Counted from the stretch's first letter, positions 1 through 6,189 are shown. The stretch is DNA of 7,326 nt from Thermoleophilaceae bacterium (GCA_013812065.1 JACCUC010000295.1:1-7326); one strand, 5' to 3'. The notes: a model not told the origin generated them from the sequence alone. Numbers and translations: made by a program.

Positions 1-2
1 CC

Positions 3-842
3 CGGTGGGCGATCTCCGGCACCGTGTTCTGCTTCGATGAGTCCAACATCCCTCTGCTCCAGTTCTCGCCCTCAGGCTCAGTAATCCAACGGGGGAAAGC
101 TGTCTCAGTCGAGCTTGGCAGAGAGGGTGGCTGGGTTGCCGGCTGCGGGTTCTACCGTTCAAAGCAAATGAGCACCGGGGCTGACTATCTGCGTGAAGAG
201 GCAAGGCTGTGTGGCAGCGCGTACGAGGAACTGCCGCTGCTGTCGTTGGCCGACGATGTGACGGATGCGCTCCTAGCCGTACTCAGGCAGACAGCCTTTG
301 ACCCGCCGAATGAGGACCCACCATCCGCTGCCTACTGCCGCCATCAGGCGCTCTTCTACATCGGTCTCTTGACGCTCCGCGCACTCCGATGCGAGAGCTT
401 GCTAATTCGCTCCGGGTATGAACCGGAGGCGCTTGTTTTCAAGCGGGTCCTATCGGAGGCCTCTGGCCGCGCCGTGAAGGTCGCAGAAGATAGCTCCGGG
501 GAGTATGCGCGCGCTTGGCTCAGGGGCGAAGGCGGCGGCGCCGGCAAAGTCCTGAGGCAGCTCCCCGGAAACCTTGAAGCCGGATACTCAAGTACGGCGC
601 ACGTCGGTTACAAGGCGGTTGAGGCGTTCATGGCCACCGATGGCGAAGGGCAAACAAGCTTCATGGTGCAGCCTCGCCGCCATCTTCCGGAACTCTCCTA
701 CGAAAACCTCTGCTTGAGCGCTGCGGATGGTCTACAAGTCGCCGCCCTCCTCGCCAAGGAATGCAGCGTCGAAGTGCCGAACAATGCCGCGCTGCTAGAG
801 CGCACGATCACGGCCGTGCAAGACCGACCGGGGCTAGGCTAG
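3..842 (+). CDS. Hypothetical protein with DUF5677-like helical region, 5' end outside the window
   Basis: The frame is open from the first complete codon (position 3) to a TAG at 840-842. A GTG at 24 is the first possible start, but no stop lies before it and no Shine-Dalgarno is seen, so the gene most likely begins upstream of the window. The product is mostly soluble, with no signal peptide or membrane segment. Counting from the GTG, residues 104-153 form long amphipathic helices around the pattern ALFYIGLLTLRALRCESLL, then a Gly-Tyr turn and EALVFKRVLSEA. This resembles the helical core of DUF5677-type proteins, where a helix of the form 'aLvllRslfEa' recurs; the match is by eye only. The flanks, residues 1-100 and 170-272, are not recognised. 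G+C is moderate, nearer to the STAND gene than to the cobK remnant. No function can be assigned. Confidence 0.7.
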   Translation, partial: RWAISGTVFCFDESNIPLLQFSPSGSVIQRGKAVSVELGREGGWVAGCGFYRSKQMSTGADYLREEARLCGSAYEELPLLSLADDVTDALLAVLRQTAFDPPNEDPPSAAYCRHQALFYIGLLTLRALRCESLLIRSGYEPEALVFKRVLSEASGRAVKVAEDSSGEYARAWLRGEGGGAGKVLRQLPGNLEAGYSSTAHVGYKAVEAFMATDGEGQTSFMVQPRRHLPELSYENLCLSAADGLQVAALLAKECSVEVPNNAALLERTITAVQDRPGLG

Positions 843-880
843 GAGACAACGGCGAATAGCTCACTGAGGCTCGCGAGGCG

Positions 881-917
881 GCGGCAGGACGTGAGGTCCC
901 TCCTGGTCCCCTGCCGC
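881..917. terminator. Hairpin downstream of the first gene, possible terminator
   Basis: GCGGCAGG at 881-888 pairs perfectly with CCTGCCGC at 910-917, leaving a 21-base loop. It begins 39 bases after the stop codon at 842, a sensible place for a 3' end. There is no T-tract, so an intrinsic terminator is only possible, not shown. Confidence 0.35.
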
Positions 918-1298
918 GTTCGGCGAACCAAGCTCCTACGGTGTCAACACGCTACCGAGATGCGCGCCAACGCCGAACGAACTTCTCTTTTCGCTCACGG
1001 TGGGGCGACGACACGGAACGACTCAAGAAGTAGCCGCCCCATCGTGAACTTCGCCTCTCCGATCGCGCCTCAGATTGGATCGATGGCAACGAACTCAACT
1101 CTAGGCTCTCACGCGCCCCGCCGACCGCGGACAGCGGCCGTAGGCGGCTCGCGGCCGGCGTTCGGCTCCAGCCCCTCGCGGCGAAAAGCGATAGCGGCGC
1201 GCCGGCCGTGGCGGGTGATCGCTCCCGGCGCCTTGCAATAGCCAGGCGCACCTGCTCCTTCGACGGAATGCAGTAGCGAAGCCGTCCGCGAATGTTGC

Positions 1299-1322
1299 TC
1301 TCGCTCCCGCGTGAGAGCGAGA
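1299..1322 (-). terminator. Hairpin downstream of the cobK remnant, possible terminator
   Basis: TCTCGCTC at 1299-1306 pairs with GAGCGAGA at 1315-1322 around an 8-base loop. On the minus strand it lies about 45 bases past the cobK stop (1367-1369), so it may be the old 3' end of that transcript. No clear T-run follows on either strand. Confidence 0.35.
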
Positions 1323-1366
1323 CCGCCCGGCGCCTACTGCGCCGTCACCCACGCCATCGCCCCGTC

Positions 1367-1854
1367 TCACGCACCCCACCGTCCCCACCTCCGGCGCGGC
1401 GGTCGGCGCACGACTATGACTGGCAGCTCGCGCGTCCGCGCGGCGTCGAGCTTCGCGCGGGTATGTTCGCCGCCGCTGTCCTTCGTGACGACGACGTCGA
1501 TGTTGTGTCGTCGATGAGCGCGAGCTCGCCGTCGAGGGTGTACGGCCGCGGTCGAGGAGGACCTCGCAGCGCGGCGGCAGCGGGTCGTCGGGTGGTGACG
1601 CAGCGGATCAGGAACCAGGCGTCGGGCACGCCGGCGAAGGCGGAGAGGCCTTGGCGGCCGGTGGTCAGGAGCACTCGCGAGCCGAGCTCGGGTAGACGGG
1701 CCGCGGCTTCGTCCAACCCGCGACCCAGTGCCAGCGGTCTCCCGGGCACTCGGTCCAGGGTGGGCGCTCCAGCGCAGGAGCGGCACGCCGGCCTGCTCGG
1801 TGGCGCGGGCGACGCTGGCCGAGATGCGCTCGGCAAAGGGTGGGTCGCGTCGAC
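1367..1854 (-). pseudogene. cobK: Precorrin-6A reductase (CobK/CbiJ), N-terminally truncated and frameshifted six times
   Basis: CobK reduces the macrocycle of precorrin-6A (cobalt-precorrin-6A in CbiJ) with NAD(P)H in cytoplasmic cobalamin synthesis. On the minus strand the family's conserved motifs follow in order across different frames: VDATHP then FAERIS (near 1830-1854), GVPLLRW (near 1770-1788), ERPPW after a shift, GLDEAAARLPELGSRVLLTTGRQ (here split by position: 1717 down to about 1648), RGPYTLDGELALIDD (about 1550-1507), then IDVVVTKDSGG and AKLDAARTRELPVIVVRRPP up to the stop TGA at 1367-1369. Frame changes are needed near 1839, 1769, 1716, 1590, 1544 and 1507. Five look like single-base losses; the one at 1590 is a one-base gain or two-base loss. 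Most lie in or next to short G or C runs. About 162 residues remain; the family usually has about 240-260, so the N-terminal nucleotide-binding part before VDATHP is missing. It ends abruptly where the AAA+ remnant begins. True decay and sequencing indels are both possible. Confidence 0.85.
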
Positions 1855-1861
1855 CCGAGAT

Positions 1862-2584
1862 GAACTGCCGACAGGCGAGGTGATCGGAATCGAGTGGGGT
1901 GCCGACGTCGCGGCGAACGTGGACCTCGACGAGTTCATGGTCTTCGAGCAGAATCAAGACCGCGCGAGGAACTTCTTCAGGGGCCTACTCTTCAAGGATG
2001 TCACTGCTGGCAGCAACGACGGAGCCGACCCTGTGATCGCTGCCCTCAAGAGCGAGGCTAAGCTCGTCCGCGAGGGCTTCACGGACAAGCGCGCGTTCGA
2101 CGAGCTCGTCCGAGCGGCTGAAGGCGTGCCGCGTGATGCGATCAACATCGCCGCGAGGGCTGCACTTCGTGCCGCGGAGAGGCAGATTTCGGTCTCGGAC
2201 GTGCGCGCGGCGGCCCGCGCGTGGTTCCAGAACGACAAGGAGGCCGCGCTCCGCAGCCGGGATGAGGCGCAGCGGCTCTTGAACTGGATCATCGACAAGG
2301 TGATCCGGCGCGCGCGGGGCTTCCTCGTGAACCAGAAGGCGGCGGCCGAGCCTCTTCTCTTGGCACTCTTCGACGCTAGGGTCCTCCATGCCGTCCGCAG
2401 GGGGTACTCCGCGCAGGACGAGCCCGGCGAGCGCTACGACGTTTACGTCATCGACTACGGCGCGTACGTCGACTTGATCCACACGAAGCCGGAGCCGCTC
2501 GTGACCCTGCCCTCGGACGACGTCTCCGACGCTGACGGCGGGTGCGCGTTCGGCTCCGCCTCGCTCCCCGTCCACAACGCATGA
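1862..2584 (+). pseudogene. C-terminal part of an ORC/CDC6-like AAA+ ATPase, 5'-truncated
   Basis: The continuous frame gives about 240 residues up to TGA at 2582-2584. It starts with a segment containing IGIEWGADVAANVDLDEF, followed by MVFEQ at 1937. A lid-like helical stretch follows around 2120-2230 (GVPRDAINIAARAAL, then ISVSDVRAAARAWF), resembling the sensor-2/lid region of ORC/CDC6-type AAA+ proteins. A winged-helix-like C-terminus spans about 2270-2490, with LLNWIIDKVI, RARGFLV, LFDARVLHAVRRGYSAQDEPG and YVIDYGAYVDLI. No Walker A or Walker B motif exists upstream in any frame; the DNA before about 1860 is antisense cobK. The ATPase part has therefore been lost, or this copy was cut by a rearrangement. 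ATG 1937 could start a 215-residue protein, but it lies inside sequence that reads as part of the conserved domain. The gene overlaps the STAND gene by ATGA, suggesting one transcript and a shared function. Family assignment is by pattern memory; the truncation is clear. Confidence 0.6.
2581..2584 (+). promoter_or_regulatory. ATGA stop/start overlap coupling the AAA+ remnant to the STAND gene
   Basis: The TGA of the upstream gene (2582-2584) overlaps the ATG at 2581 of the next. No purine-rich ribosome site precedes this ATG, which fits translation by re-initiation after the upstream stop. This decides the STAND start in favour of 2581. The in-frame GTG at 2542 would begin inside the upstream gene, and the ATG at 2659 has only a distant GGAAAG. 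Confidence 0.7.
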
Positions 2585-5172
2585 TTGCCGAGCCTTGGAC
2601 TCCCGTATCTCGTGTAGTCGCTCGGCGGGACCGTGCGGAAAGCGAGTGCCCCAACACGATGGAGCACTCCTCCGCGAACCTCTGGGTCGCTGATGTGCTG
2701 GCTAAGCTCTGCTGCTGCACGGTCATCGGCGCTCTGGAGGACGCCGAGGGCGGACGAATCTCCGCCGCGAGCTACCGACTGAGCCGCTCCAGTGGGAGCG
2801 GGGACTGGGTTCGTGAACTCGATGCGGCCCTAAAGCAGGGCGCTGCAAGAACTGCCCTTTCGAGCGGGGTGGGAGACTGGCTTGCCGACCTCAGTCGCTT
2901 CTTGATCCAAGCGAATAAGAGGTCCGACGCCGATGCGTTGGGCCACGTCGCCCGCCCAGTATTCGATCTGCGGTGTGATCTAGTGGACGCCCTAGAGTCG
3001 TTCCGCCGGCCGACTCCACTCGCGCTTCTCGGCTGGTGCGTCGAGATTCGAAACAAGACGTTCGGCCATGGTGCCGTGGGATCCGGCTTCTGGGCTCAGC
3101 ACACGGCTACGCTGACTGCAGCGATCGACTATCTCATCGAACACATGCCGCTCTTCGCGGCAGACCTGTTCGTGGTGGTACCCACAAGCAAGGATGATCC
3201 GTGTGGTCGGGCTCTGCGTGGGCAAGAACCAGCCGGCACCATCGGGACTGAAGATCTCGATATTGGTACGGCGGGATGCCAAGTCGGCCATCATGTCTGG
3301 CCGCTCCCAGCTCTGGCTTGGATCCGACCATCAGACAATCACACTTTTGTGGTTAACGGCTCGTGGCGTGACTCCGACCGTTCGGCGGAACTCCTGTGCC
3401 ATGCAATCGCGGCCGTGGAGACAGGCGAGGGCAGATTGCGTCGACAGCTGCCGGCGTACGCAGTGCCGCCGGTAGTGACGAGTGCCGTCAGCGAGACCGA
3501 GGGCTCCCACGCTATGGATACGTCTGGGTCGGTGATGCATAATCTTCCCAGCGCGCCGGATACCTACGTACGACGGGCGGGTCTAGAACGCGACCTTCGC
3601 AGGGTTCTCACAGATCCTGCCAAGCGACACCTCATAAACGTCAAGGGCATCGGGGGCATCGGCAAGACGAGCCTCGTTCTCCACTTGATGCACGAGCTTG
3701 CTGTGTCCGATGACTGCCCCTACGCACAGATCATCTGGGTATCTGCCAGAGACGTTGATCTCACCGCAGGAGGCCCGAAGCCAGTTCGACAAGCCGCTGG
3801 CGATATCCAGCAGGTCTGGGAGTTGTACGCGAATCTATGGGGCGAGAATCTCGAGGCCGATCTCGCCAAGGAGAAGTTTGAAGTTGACCTTGCCGATAGC
3901 GCATGCGCGACGCTTCTTGTCATGGACAACTTTGAAACGTTCGCTGCCCAAGAAGAGGCCTACGGGTATCTCGATGAGGTCGTTCAACCGCCTTCAAAGG
4001 TAGTGATCACCAGCCGGCACGATTTCAAGGGCGACTTCCAAGTACAAGTGCGCGGCATGGAAACCGATGAAGCCGCAGGGCTCATCAAATCGGCGGCCCG
4101 TCGCGCCGGACGAGAAGGTCTCGTTGACTCCAAGGTCATCGACCGCATCTATGAAAAGTCACAGGGTCATCCATACGCTATGAAGCTTCTGGCGGCTAGC
4201 GTTGAAAGTAGAGCGGGTCTCGCCAACCTCCTGCGTAATATGTTCCAGGACGAGCGGTTGCTCGACGCTCTTTTCCGGGAATCCATCGCCGGAGTTGACG
4301 ATGAGGCAGAGTTCGTCTTTCTTCTGGCAAGTCGGTTCCCGGCTGGCGTAAGCGAGGTTGCGCTTCGAGTAGCGACCGGAGCCGAGGACATCAGTCTTGG
4401 TCCCGCGCTGGGGGTGCTCAGGCAGCGGTCCCTACTAGAGGCCGGTGAGGCCGGCCTGTACGTGATGCCGGCGATGGCGCGTGAGTTCTCACGTCGCCTC
4501 TCCATCGGCCACATCCACGGCGTCGCCGTCGACGAGGCTGAGCGATACCTCAAGAGCTGGCCTGGTTTAGTAGCCGGCGCTGTCTGGGAGGCCGCGATCG
4601 AGATGCAAGCTGCTGTGCTGAACGAGGGTACCTCAACGCGTGGCCGTGATACAAGGACGACCCTCCATGTATTAGGAGAGTACGATGATCGCGCGTGGGC
4701 GAGCTTAGCGCGGGCTCTTAGACACTCCGGCGGATCTCCGGGGGAGATCGATGATGCCTACAAGCGTGCGGTCGAGAGTGCCCCCGGCGAGTCAACGTTG
4801 TTCAATGAGTGGGCCGAGAGTGTCGAGGATCCGGATAGGCGCATCCATCTAAAGGTCCAAGCGGTCACGGCAGATGGCTTGAACTTTAAACTTGCGAGCA
4901 ACGTTGCGCAGTTGCTGAATAGCCTTCGCGCCAAGGACAAGCTCCGCTACCCCAAGCTGACCTGGACCAGTTTGATGGAGCCGGTGGCCGAGGTGCTCAA
5001 CAAGAATCTCCGACAGCTCGATGCCAACGATTGCAGTCGGCTGGCGTGGTTGTTTCTTACGCTCGGAGACAAGGAGCGCGCTGCGGAGGTCGTTAAGCGG
5101 GGCCACTCCGTGGACTCTGAAAACTACAACGTCCGGAACCTCGCCGATAGACTCGACCTCGATCTTTACTAG
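2581..5172 (+). CDS. HEPN-STAND protein: N-terminal HEPN-like domain, NB-ARC/STAND NTPase, TPR-like C-terminus
   Basis: This 863-residue cytoplasmic protein has no signal peptide or membrane helix. Residues about 30-185 are helical and carry RNKTFGH (R157 to H163), an R-N-x4-H signature matching the R-x4-6-H active motif of HEPN ribonucleases. A beta-rich linker follows at about 185-320, including LPALAWI and FVVNGSW. The NTPase begins with LPSAPDTYVRRAGLERDL (322-339) in the position of the usual 'fvGRe' entry. It has a Walker A GIGGIGKT (356-363), a Walker B LLVMDNFE (D449, E452), an ITSR sensor (R479) and a GHPYAMKLL motif (529-537) in place of GLPLA. The end, from about residue 702, is helical with TPR-like units, for example LAWLFLTLGDKERA (821-834), the usual ligand-sensing part of STAND proteins. 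In known relatives, ligand binding triggers NTP-driven assembly that activates the N-terminal effector, here inferred to be RNA cleavage. It is coupled to the AAA+ remnant by ATGA, and its G+C is lower than cobK's, suggesting transfer. A later start at ATG 2659 would keep all domains. Confidence 0.85.
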   Translation: MIAEPWTPVSRVVARRDRAESECPNTMEHSSANLWVADVLAKLCCCTVIGALEDAEGGRISAASYRLSRSSGSGDWVRELDAALKQGAARTALSSGVGDWLADLSRFLIQANKRSDADALGHVARPVFDLRCDLVDALESFRRPTPLALLGWCVEIRNKTFGHGAVGSGFWAQHTATLTAAIDYLIEHMPLFAADLFVVVPTSKDDPCGRALRGQEPAGTIGTEDLDIGTAGCQVGHHVWPLPALAWIRPSDNHTFVVNGSWRDSDRSAELLCHAIAAVETGEGRLRRQLPAYAVPPVVTSAVSETEGSHAMDTSGSVMHNLPSAPDTYVRRAGLERDLRRVLTDPAKRHLINVKGIGGIGKTSLVLHLMHELAVSDDCPYAQIIWVSARDVDLTAGGPKPVRQAAGDIQQVWELYANLWGENLEADLAKEKFEVDLADSACATLLVMDNFETFAAQEEAYGYLDEVVQPPSKVVITSRHDFKGDFQVQVRGMETDEAAGLIKSAARRAGREGLVDSKVIDRIYEKSQGHPYAMKLLAASVESRAGLANLLRNMFQDERLLDALFRESIAGVDDEAEFVFLLASRFPAGVSEVALRVATGAEDISLGPALGVLRQRSLLEAGEAGLYVMPAMAREFSRRLSIGHIHGVAVDEAERYLKSWPGLVAGAVWEAAIEMQAAVLNEGTSTRGRDTRTTLHVLGEYDDRAWASLARALRHSGGSPGEIDDAYKRAVESAPGESTLFNEWAESVEDPDRRIHLKVQAVTADGLNFKLASNVAQLLNSLRAKDKLRYPKLTWTSLMEPVAEVLNKNLRQLDANDCSRLAWLFLTLGDKERAAEVVKRGHSVDSENYNVRNLADRLDLDLY

Positions 5173-5176
5173 CGCG

Positions 5177-5198
5177 GACTGGGCGGCGGCGCCCAGTC
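5177..5198 (+). terminator. 9-bp hairpin directly after the STAND stop codon
   Basis: GACTGGGCG (5177-5185) pairs perfectly with CGCCCAGTC (5190-5198) around a GCGG tetraloop, only four bases after the TAG at 5170-5172. The stability and position suggest a transcript end. No T-tract follows, so it may instead protect the 3' end or act with Rho. Confidence 0.5.
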
Positions 5199-5298
5199 GG
5201 CCCGAGTTACGCCCGAGACGGTCGGAGGCCCCGGAGGACACGTCGGGGTGTCGCGTAGCCAACCCTAGCGCCATCCTTCGGCTTCTTCGCAGCGCGAG

Positions 5299-5364
5299 AT
5301 CCGCGGCGGGGAGCGAGCGGATAGGCGATCTCGAAGTGCCCCGAAGGTTGTGGATCCGCTCCCC
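5299..5364. repeat. Nested inverted repeats
   Basis: ATCCGC at 5299-5304 pairs with GCGGAT at 5317-5322. Overlapping this, GGGGAGCG at 5308-5315 is the reverse complement of CGCTCCCC at 5357-5364. The two pairings exclude each other, so alternative folds are possible. Confidence 0.4.
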
Positions 5365-5380
5365 CTTTCGCGTGCTTCCG

Positions 5381-5392
5381 CGCGCCGGCGCG
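5381..5392. repeat. 12-bp perfect palindrome
   Basis: CGCGCCGGCGCG reads the same on both strands. In such G+C-rich DNA this can arise by chance, but it sits inside a cluster of other symmetric elements. Confidence 0.5.
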
Positions 5393-5408
5393 GGTGCTCT
5401 TGTGCGAA

Positions 5409-5430
5409 GCCGGGCTCTGCCAAGCCCGGC
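5409..5430. terminator. 8-bp hairpin, possible terminator or part of an extragenic repeat
   Basis: GCCGGGCT (5409-5416) pairs perfectly with AGCCCGGC (5423-5430) around the loop CTGCCA. It resembles bacterial intrinsic-terminator stems but lacks a T-run on either side. It is too far from the STAND stop (about 240 bases) to be its obvious terminator. Confidence 0.4.
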
Positions 5431-5474
5431 GCGCTCGCTGGTCGCGCGAAGCAGTAGTGACGAGACCGTCGCGG

Positions 5475-5492
5475 TTCGTCTTCGTCTTCGTC
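5475..5492. repeat. Three tandem copies of TTCGTC
   Basis: Three perfect hexamers lie end to end, directly before the hairpin at 5493. A short repeat of this kind is prone to slippage and may vary between strains. Confidence 0.6.
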
Positions 5493-5508
5493 TGTTGCCG
5501 AAGCAACA
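5493..5508. repeat. 6-bp hairpin with CGAA loop
   Basis: TGTTGC (5493-5498) pairs with GCAACA (5503-5508) around the tetraloop CGAA. It directly abuts the TTCGTC tandem repeat. Its role is unknown. Confidence 0.4.
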
Positions 5509-5621
5509 ACGCGCTGCTGCGCTCGCCAACCCAGCGGGCGCTGACGCGTTGCCGCCACGAACGCGGAGGACCGCGGAGTGCTTCCGGGGCGAGGCAGAGG
5601 AGGAGTCAAGCGGGCCCTCGA

Positions 5622-5626
5622 TAGGA
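5622..5626 (+). promoter_or_regulatory. Ribosome binding site of the AHSA1-like gene
   Basis: TAGGA lies seven bases before the ATG at 5634, a normal spacing, and supports that start. A stronger purine stretch (GAGGAGGAG, about 5597-5605) is too far from this ATG and serves no other visible start. Confidence 0.5.
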
Positions 5627-5633
5627 TCGGCGT

Positions 5634-6086
5634 ATGGCGAGGTGGCCGGACGCCCTCACGCTCGAGATGACGCGCACGCTTCCCGCCGCTCCTTCCCTCG
5701 CGTTCGAGGCCTTCACCGATCCGAACCAGCTTCGGAGGTGGTGGGGCCCCGAGGGCTTCACCATCCCGAGCCTCGAGTTCGACCCGCGAGTCGGGGAGAG
5801 CTACCGGATCGAGATGCAGCCGCCGGAGGGCGAGGCCTTCTACTTGACGGGAGAGTTCCGCGAGGTCGATCCACCCACCCGTCTCGCCTATACCTTCAGA
5901 TGGGAGGATCCCGATCCCGACGACTTCGAGACAATGGTCGAGCTCTCCTTCTGCGATCTCGGTGAGTCGACGGAGGTCGTCGTCGCACAAGGTCCGTTCA
6001 AGACCGAGGCCCGCCGTGCGCTTCACCGGGACGGTTGGACGGACACGTTCAACAAACTAGAAGACCAGCTCGTGTCGCAGAGCTAG
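5634..6086 (+). CDS. SRPBCC/AHSA1-family protein
   Basis: This 150-residue protein shows the AHSA1 (Hsp90 ATPase activator homologue-like) branch of the START/SRPBCC fold. It has an opening strand LTLEMTRTLPAAP, then the helix VFEAFTDP-like SLAFEAFTDP (21-30), the hallmark LRRWWGPEGFT (33-43), the central strands from GESYRIEM to FYLTGEFREVDPPTRLAYTFRW (54-90, read as separate strands), and the closing helix GWTDTFNKLEDQL (134-146). The length is that of a complete single-domain member. These proteins bind hydrophobic ligands in a deep cavity; their bacterial substrates are mostly unknown, and small members are often encoded beside ArsR-type regulators, which is not seen here. It stands alone: a 460-base spacer precedes it and the next gene converges on it. 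G+C and codon use look like ordinary chromosomal DNA for this genome. Its specific role is unknown. Confidence 0.88.
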   Translation: MARWPDALTLEMTRTLPAAPSLAFEAFTDPNQLRRWWGPEGFTIPSLEFDPRVGESYRIEMQPPEGEAFYLTGEFREVDPPTRLAYTFRWEDPDPDDFETMVELSFCDLGESTEVVVAQGPFKTEARRALHRDGWTDTFNKLEDQLVSQS

Positions 6087-6100
6087 CTCAGCTCGCCTGT

Positions 6101-6125
6101 GCGGCCGTGGGGCCCCGGCGGCCGC
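6101..6125. terminator. G+C-rich hairpin between convergent genes
   Basis: GCGGCCG (6101-6107) pairs with CGGCCGC (6119-6125). The 11-base loop contains the palindrome GGGGCCCC. It starts 15 bases after the AHSA1 stop and 65 bases from the end of the minus-strand gene, so it could end both transcripts. There is no T-tract. Confidence 0.45.
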
Positions 6126-6189
6126 CATCGCTTGTCGCGCAATGCGGGAGTGCACGCCAAACACCTCCGACGTCGCTCACGCGAAGGAG

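Larger units (their letters stand above)
843..1366. other. Intergenic stretch without a convincing gene
   Basis: About 520 bases separate the first gene from the end of the cobK remnant. Frames of roughly 95-116 codons exist on both strands, but their translations are rich in Arg, Ser and Ala, show no hydrophobic periodicity and match no family I recognise. This is what open frames in high-G+C non-coding DNA look like. Two hairpins (881-917 and 1299-1322) are listed separately. A short palindrome, GTTCG-G-CGAAC, lies at 918-928. No tRNA, integrase site or insertion-sequence end was seen. Since the neighbouring cobK is frameshifted repeatedly, further decayed coding sequence could be hidden here, but I could not restore any. 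Confidence 0.5.
5173..5633. other. Hairpin-rich intergenic region between the STAND and AHSA1 genes
   Basis: About 460 bases without a believable gene. Open frames run through it on both strands, but their products are low-complexity, rich in Arg, Ala and Ser, and none has a family motif. Instead the DNA is crowded with symmetric elements: the 9-bp hairpin at 5177, inverted repeats at 5299-5364, a 12-bp palindrome at 5381, an 8-bp hairpin at 5409, three TTCGTC copies at 5475 and a 6-bp hairpin at 5493. Such clustering suggests a dispersed extragenic repeat or a structured transcript. I see no tRNA. Confidence 0.5.

Noticed and set aside
891..1251. Open frames of about 100-116 codons on both strands
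   Set aside because: Arg/Ser/Ala-rich translations with no domain pattern, mutual overlap on opposite strands, and no convincing ribosome site; typical chance frames in high-G+C DNA.
1292..1861. N-terminal half of the long plus-strand frame as real coding sequence
   Set aside because: The opposite strand reads as CobK motifs in order, so this half is antisense; it has no Walker motif expected for the N-terminal part of an AAA+ protein.
2542..2580. GTG 2542 as start of the STAND protein
   Set aside because: It lies inside the upstream gene and adds 13 Arg-rich residues without family support; the ATGA overlap at 2581 is a more usual operon arrangement.
1937..2584. ATG 1937 as a genuine start of a complete 215-residue gene
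   Set aside because: The residues just before it (GADVAANVDLDEF) look like conserved parts of the same domain, so this Met is internal; no good ribosome site precedes it. A re-initiated short product cannot be excluded.
5173..5633. tRNA gene or CRISPR array in the hairpin-rich spacer
   Set aside because: No TTCRA-type T-loop with matching acceptor and anticodon stems was found. The inverted repeats differ in sequence and spacing, and the only direct repeat is an 18-base hexamer tandem.
5021..5965. 314-codon plus-strand frame across the STAND end, the spacer and the AHSA1 start
   Set aside because: It overlaps two well-supported genes in another frame and its product is low-complexity and Arg/Ser-rich without any motif.
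5207..6026. Minus-strand frames across the spacer and antisense to the AHSA1 gene
   Set aside because: They oppose a clear AHSA1-family gene, and their spacer parts show no hydrophobic core or family motif. They were also checked for the missing N-terminal cobK part, which is not there.
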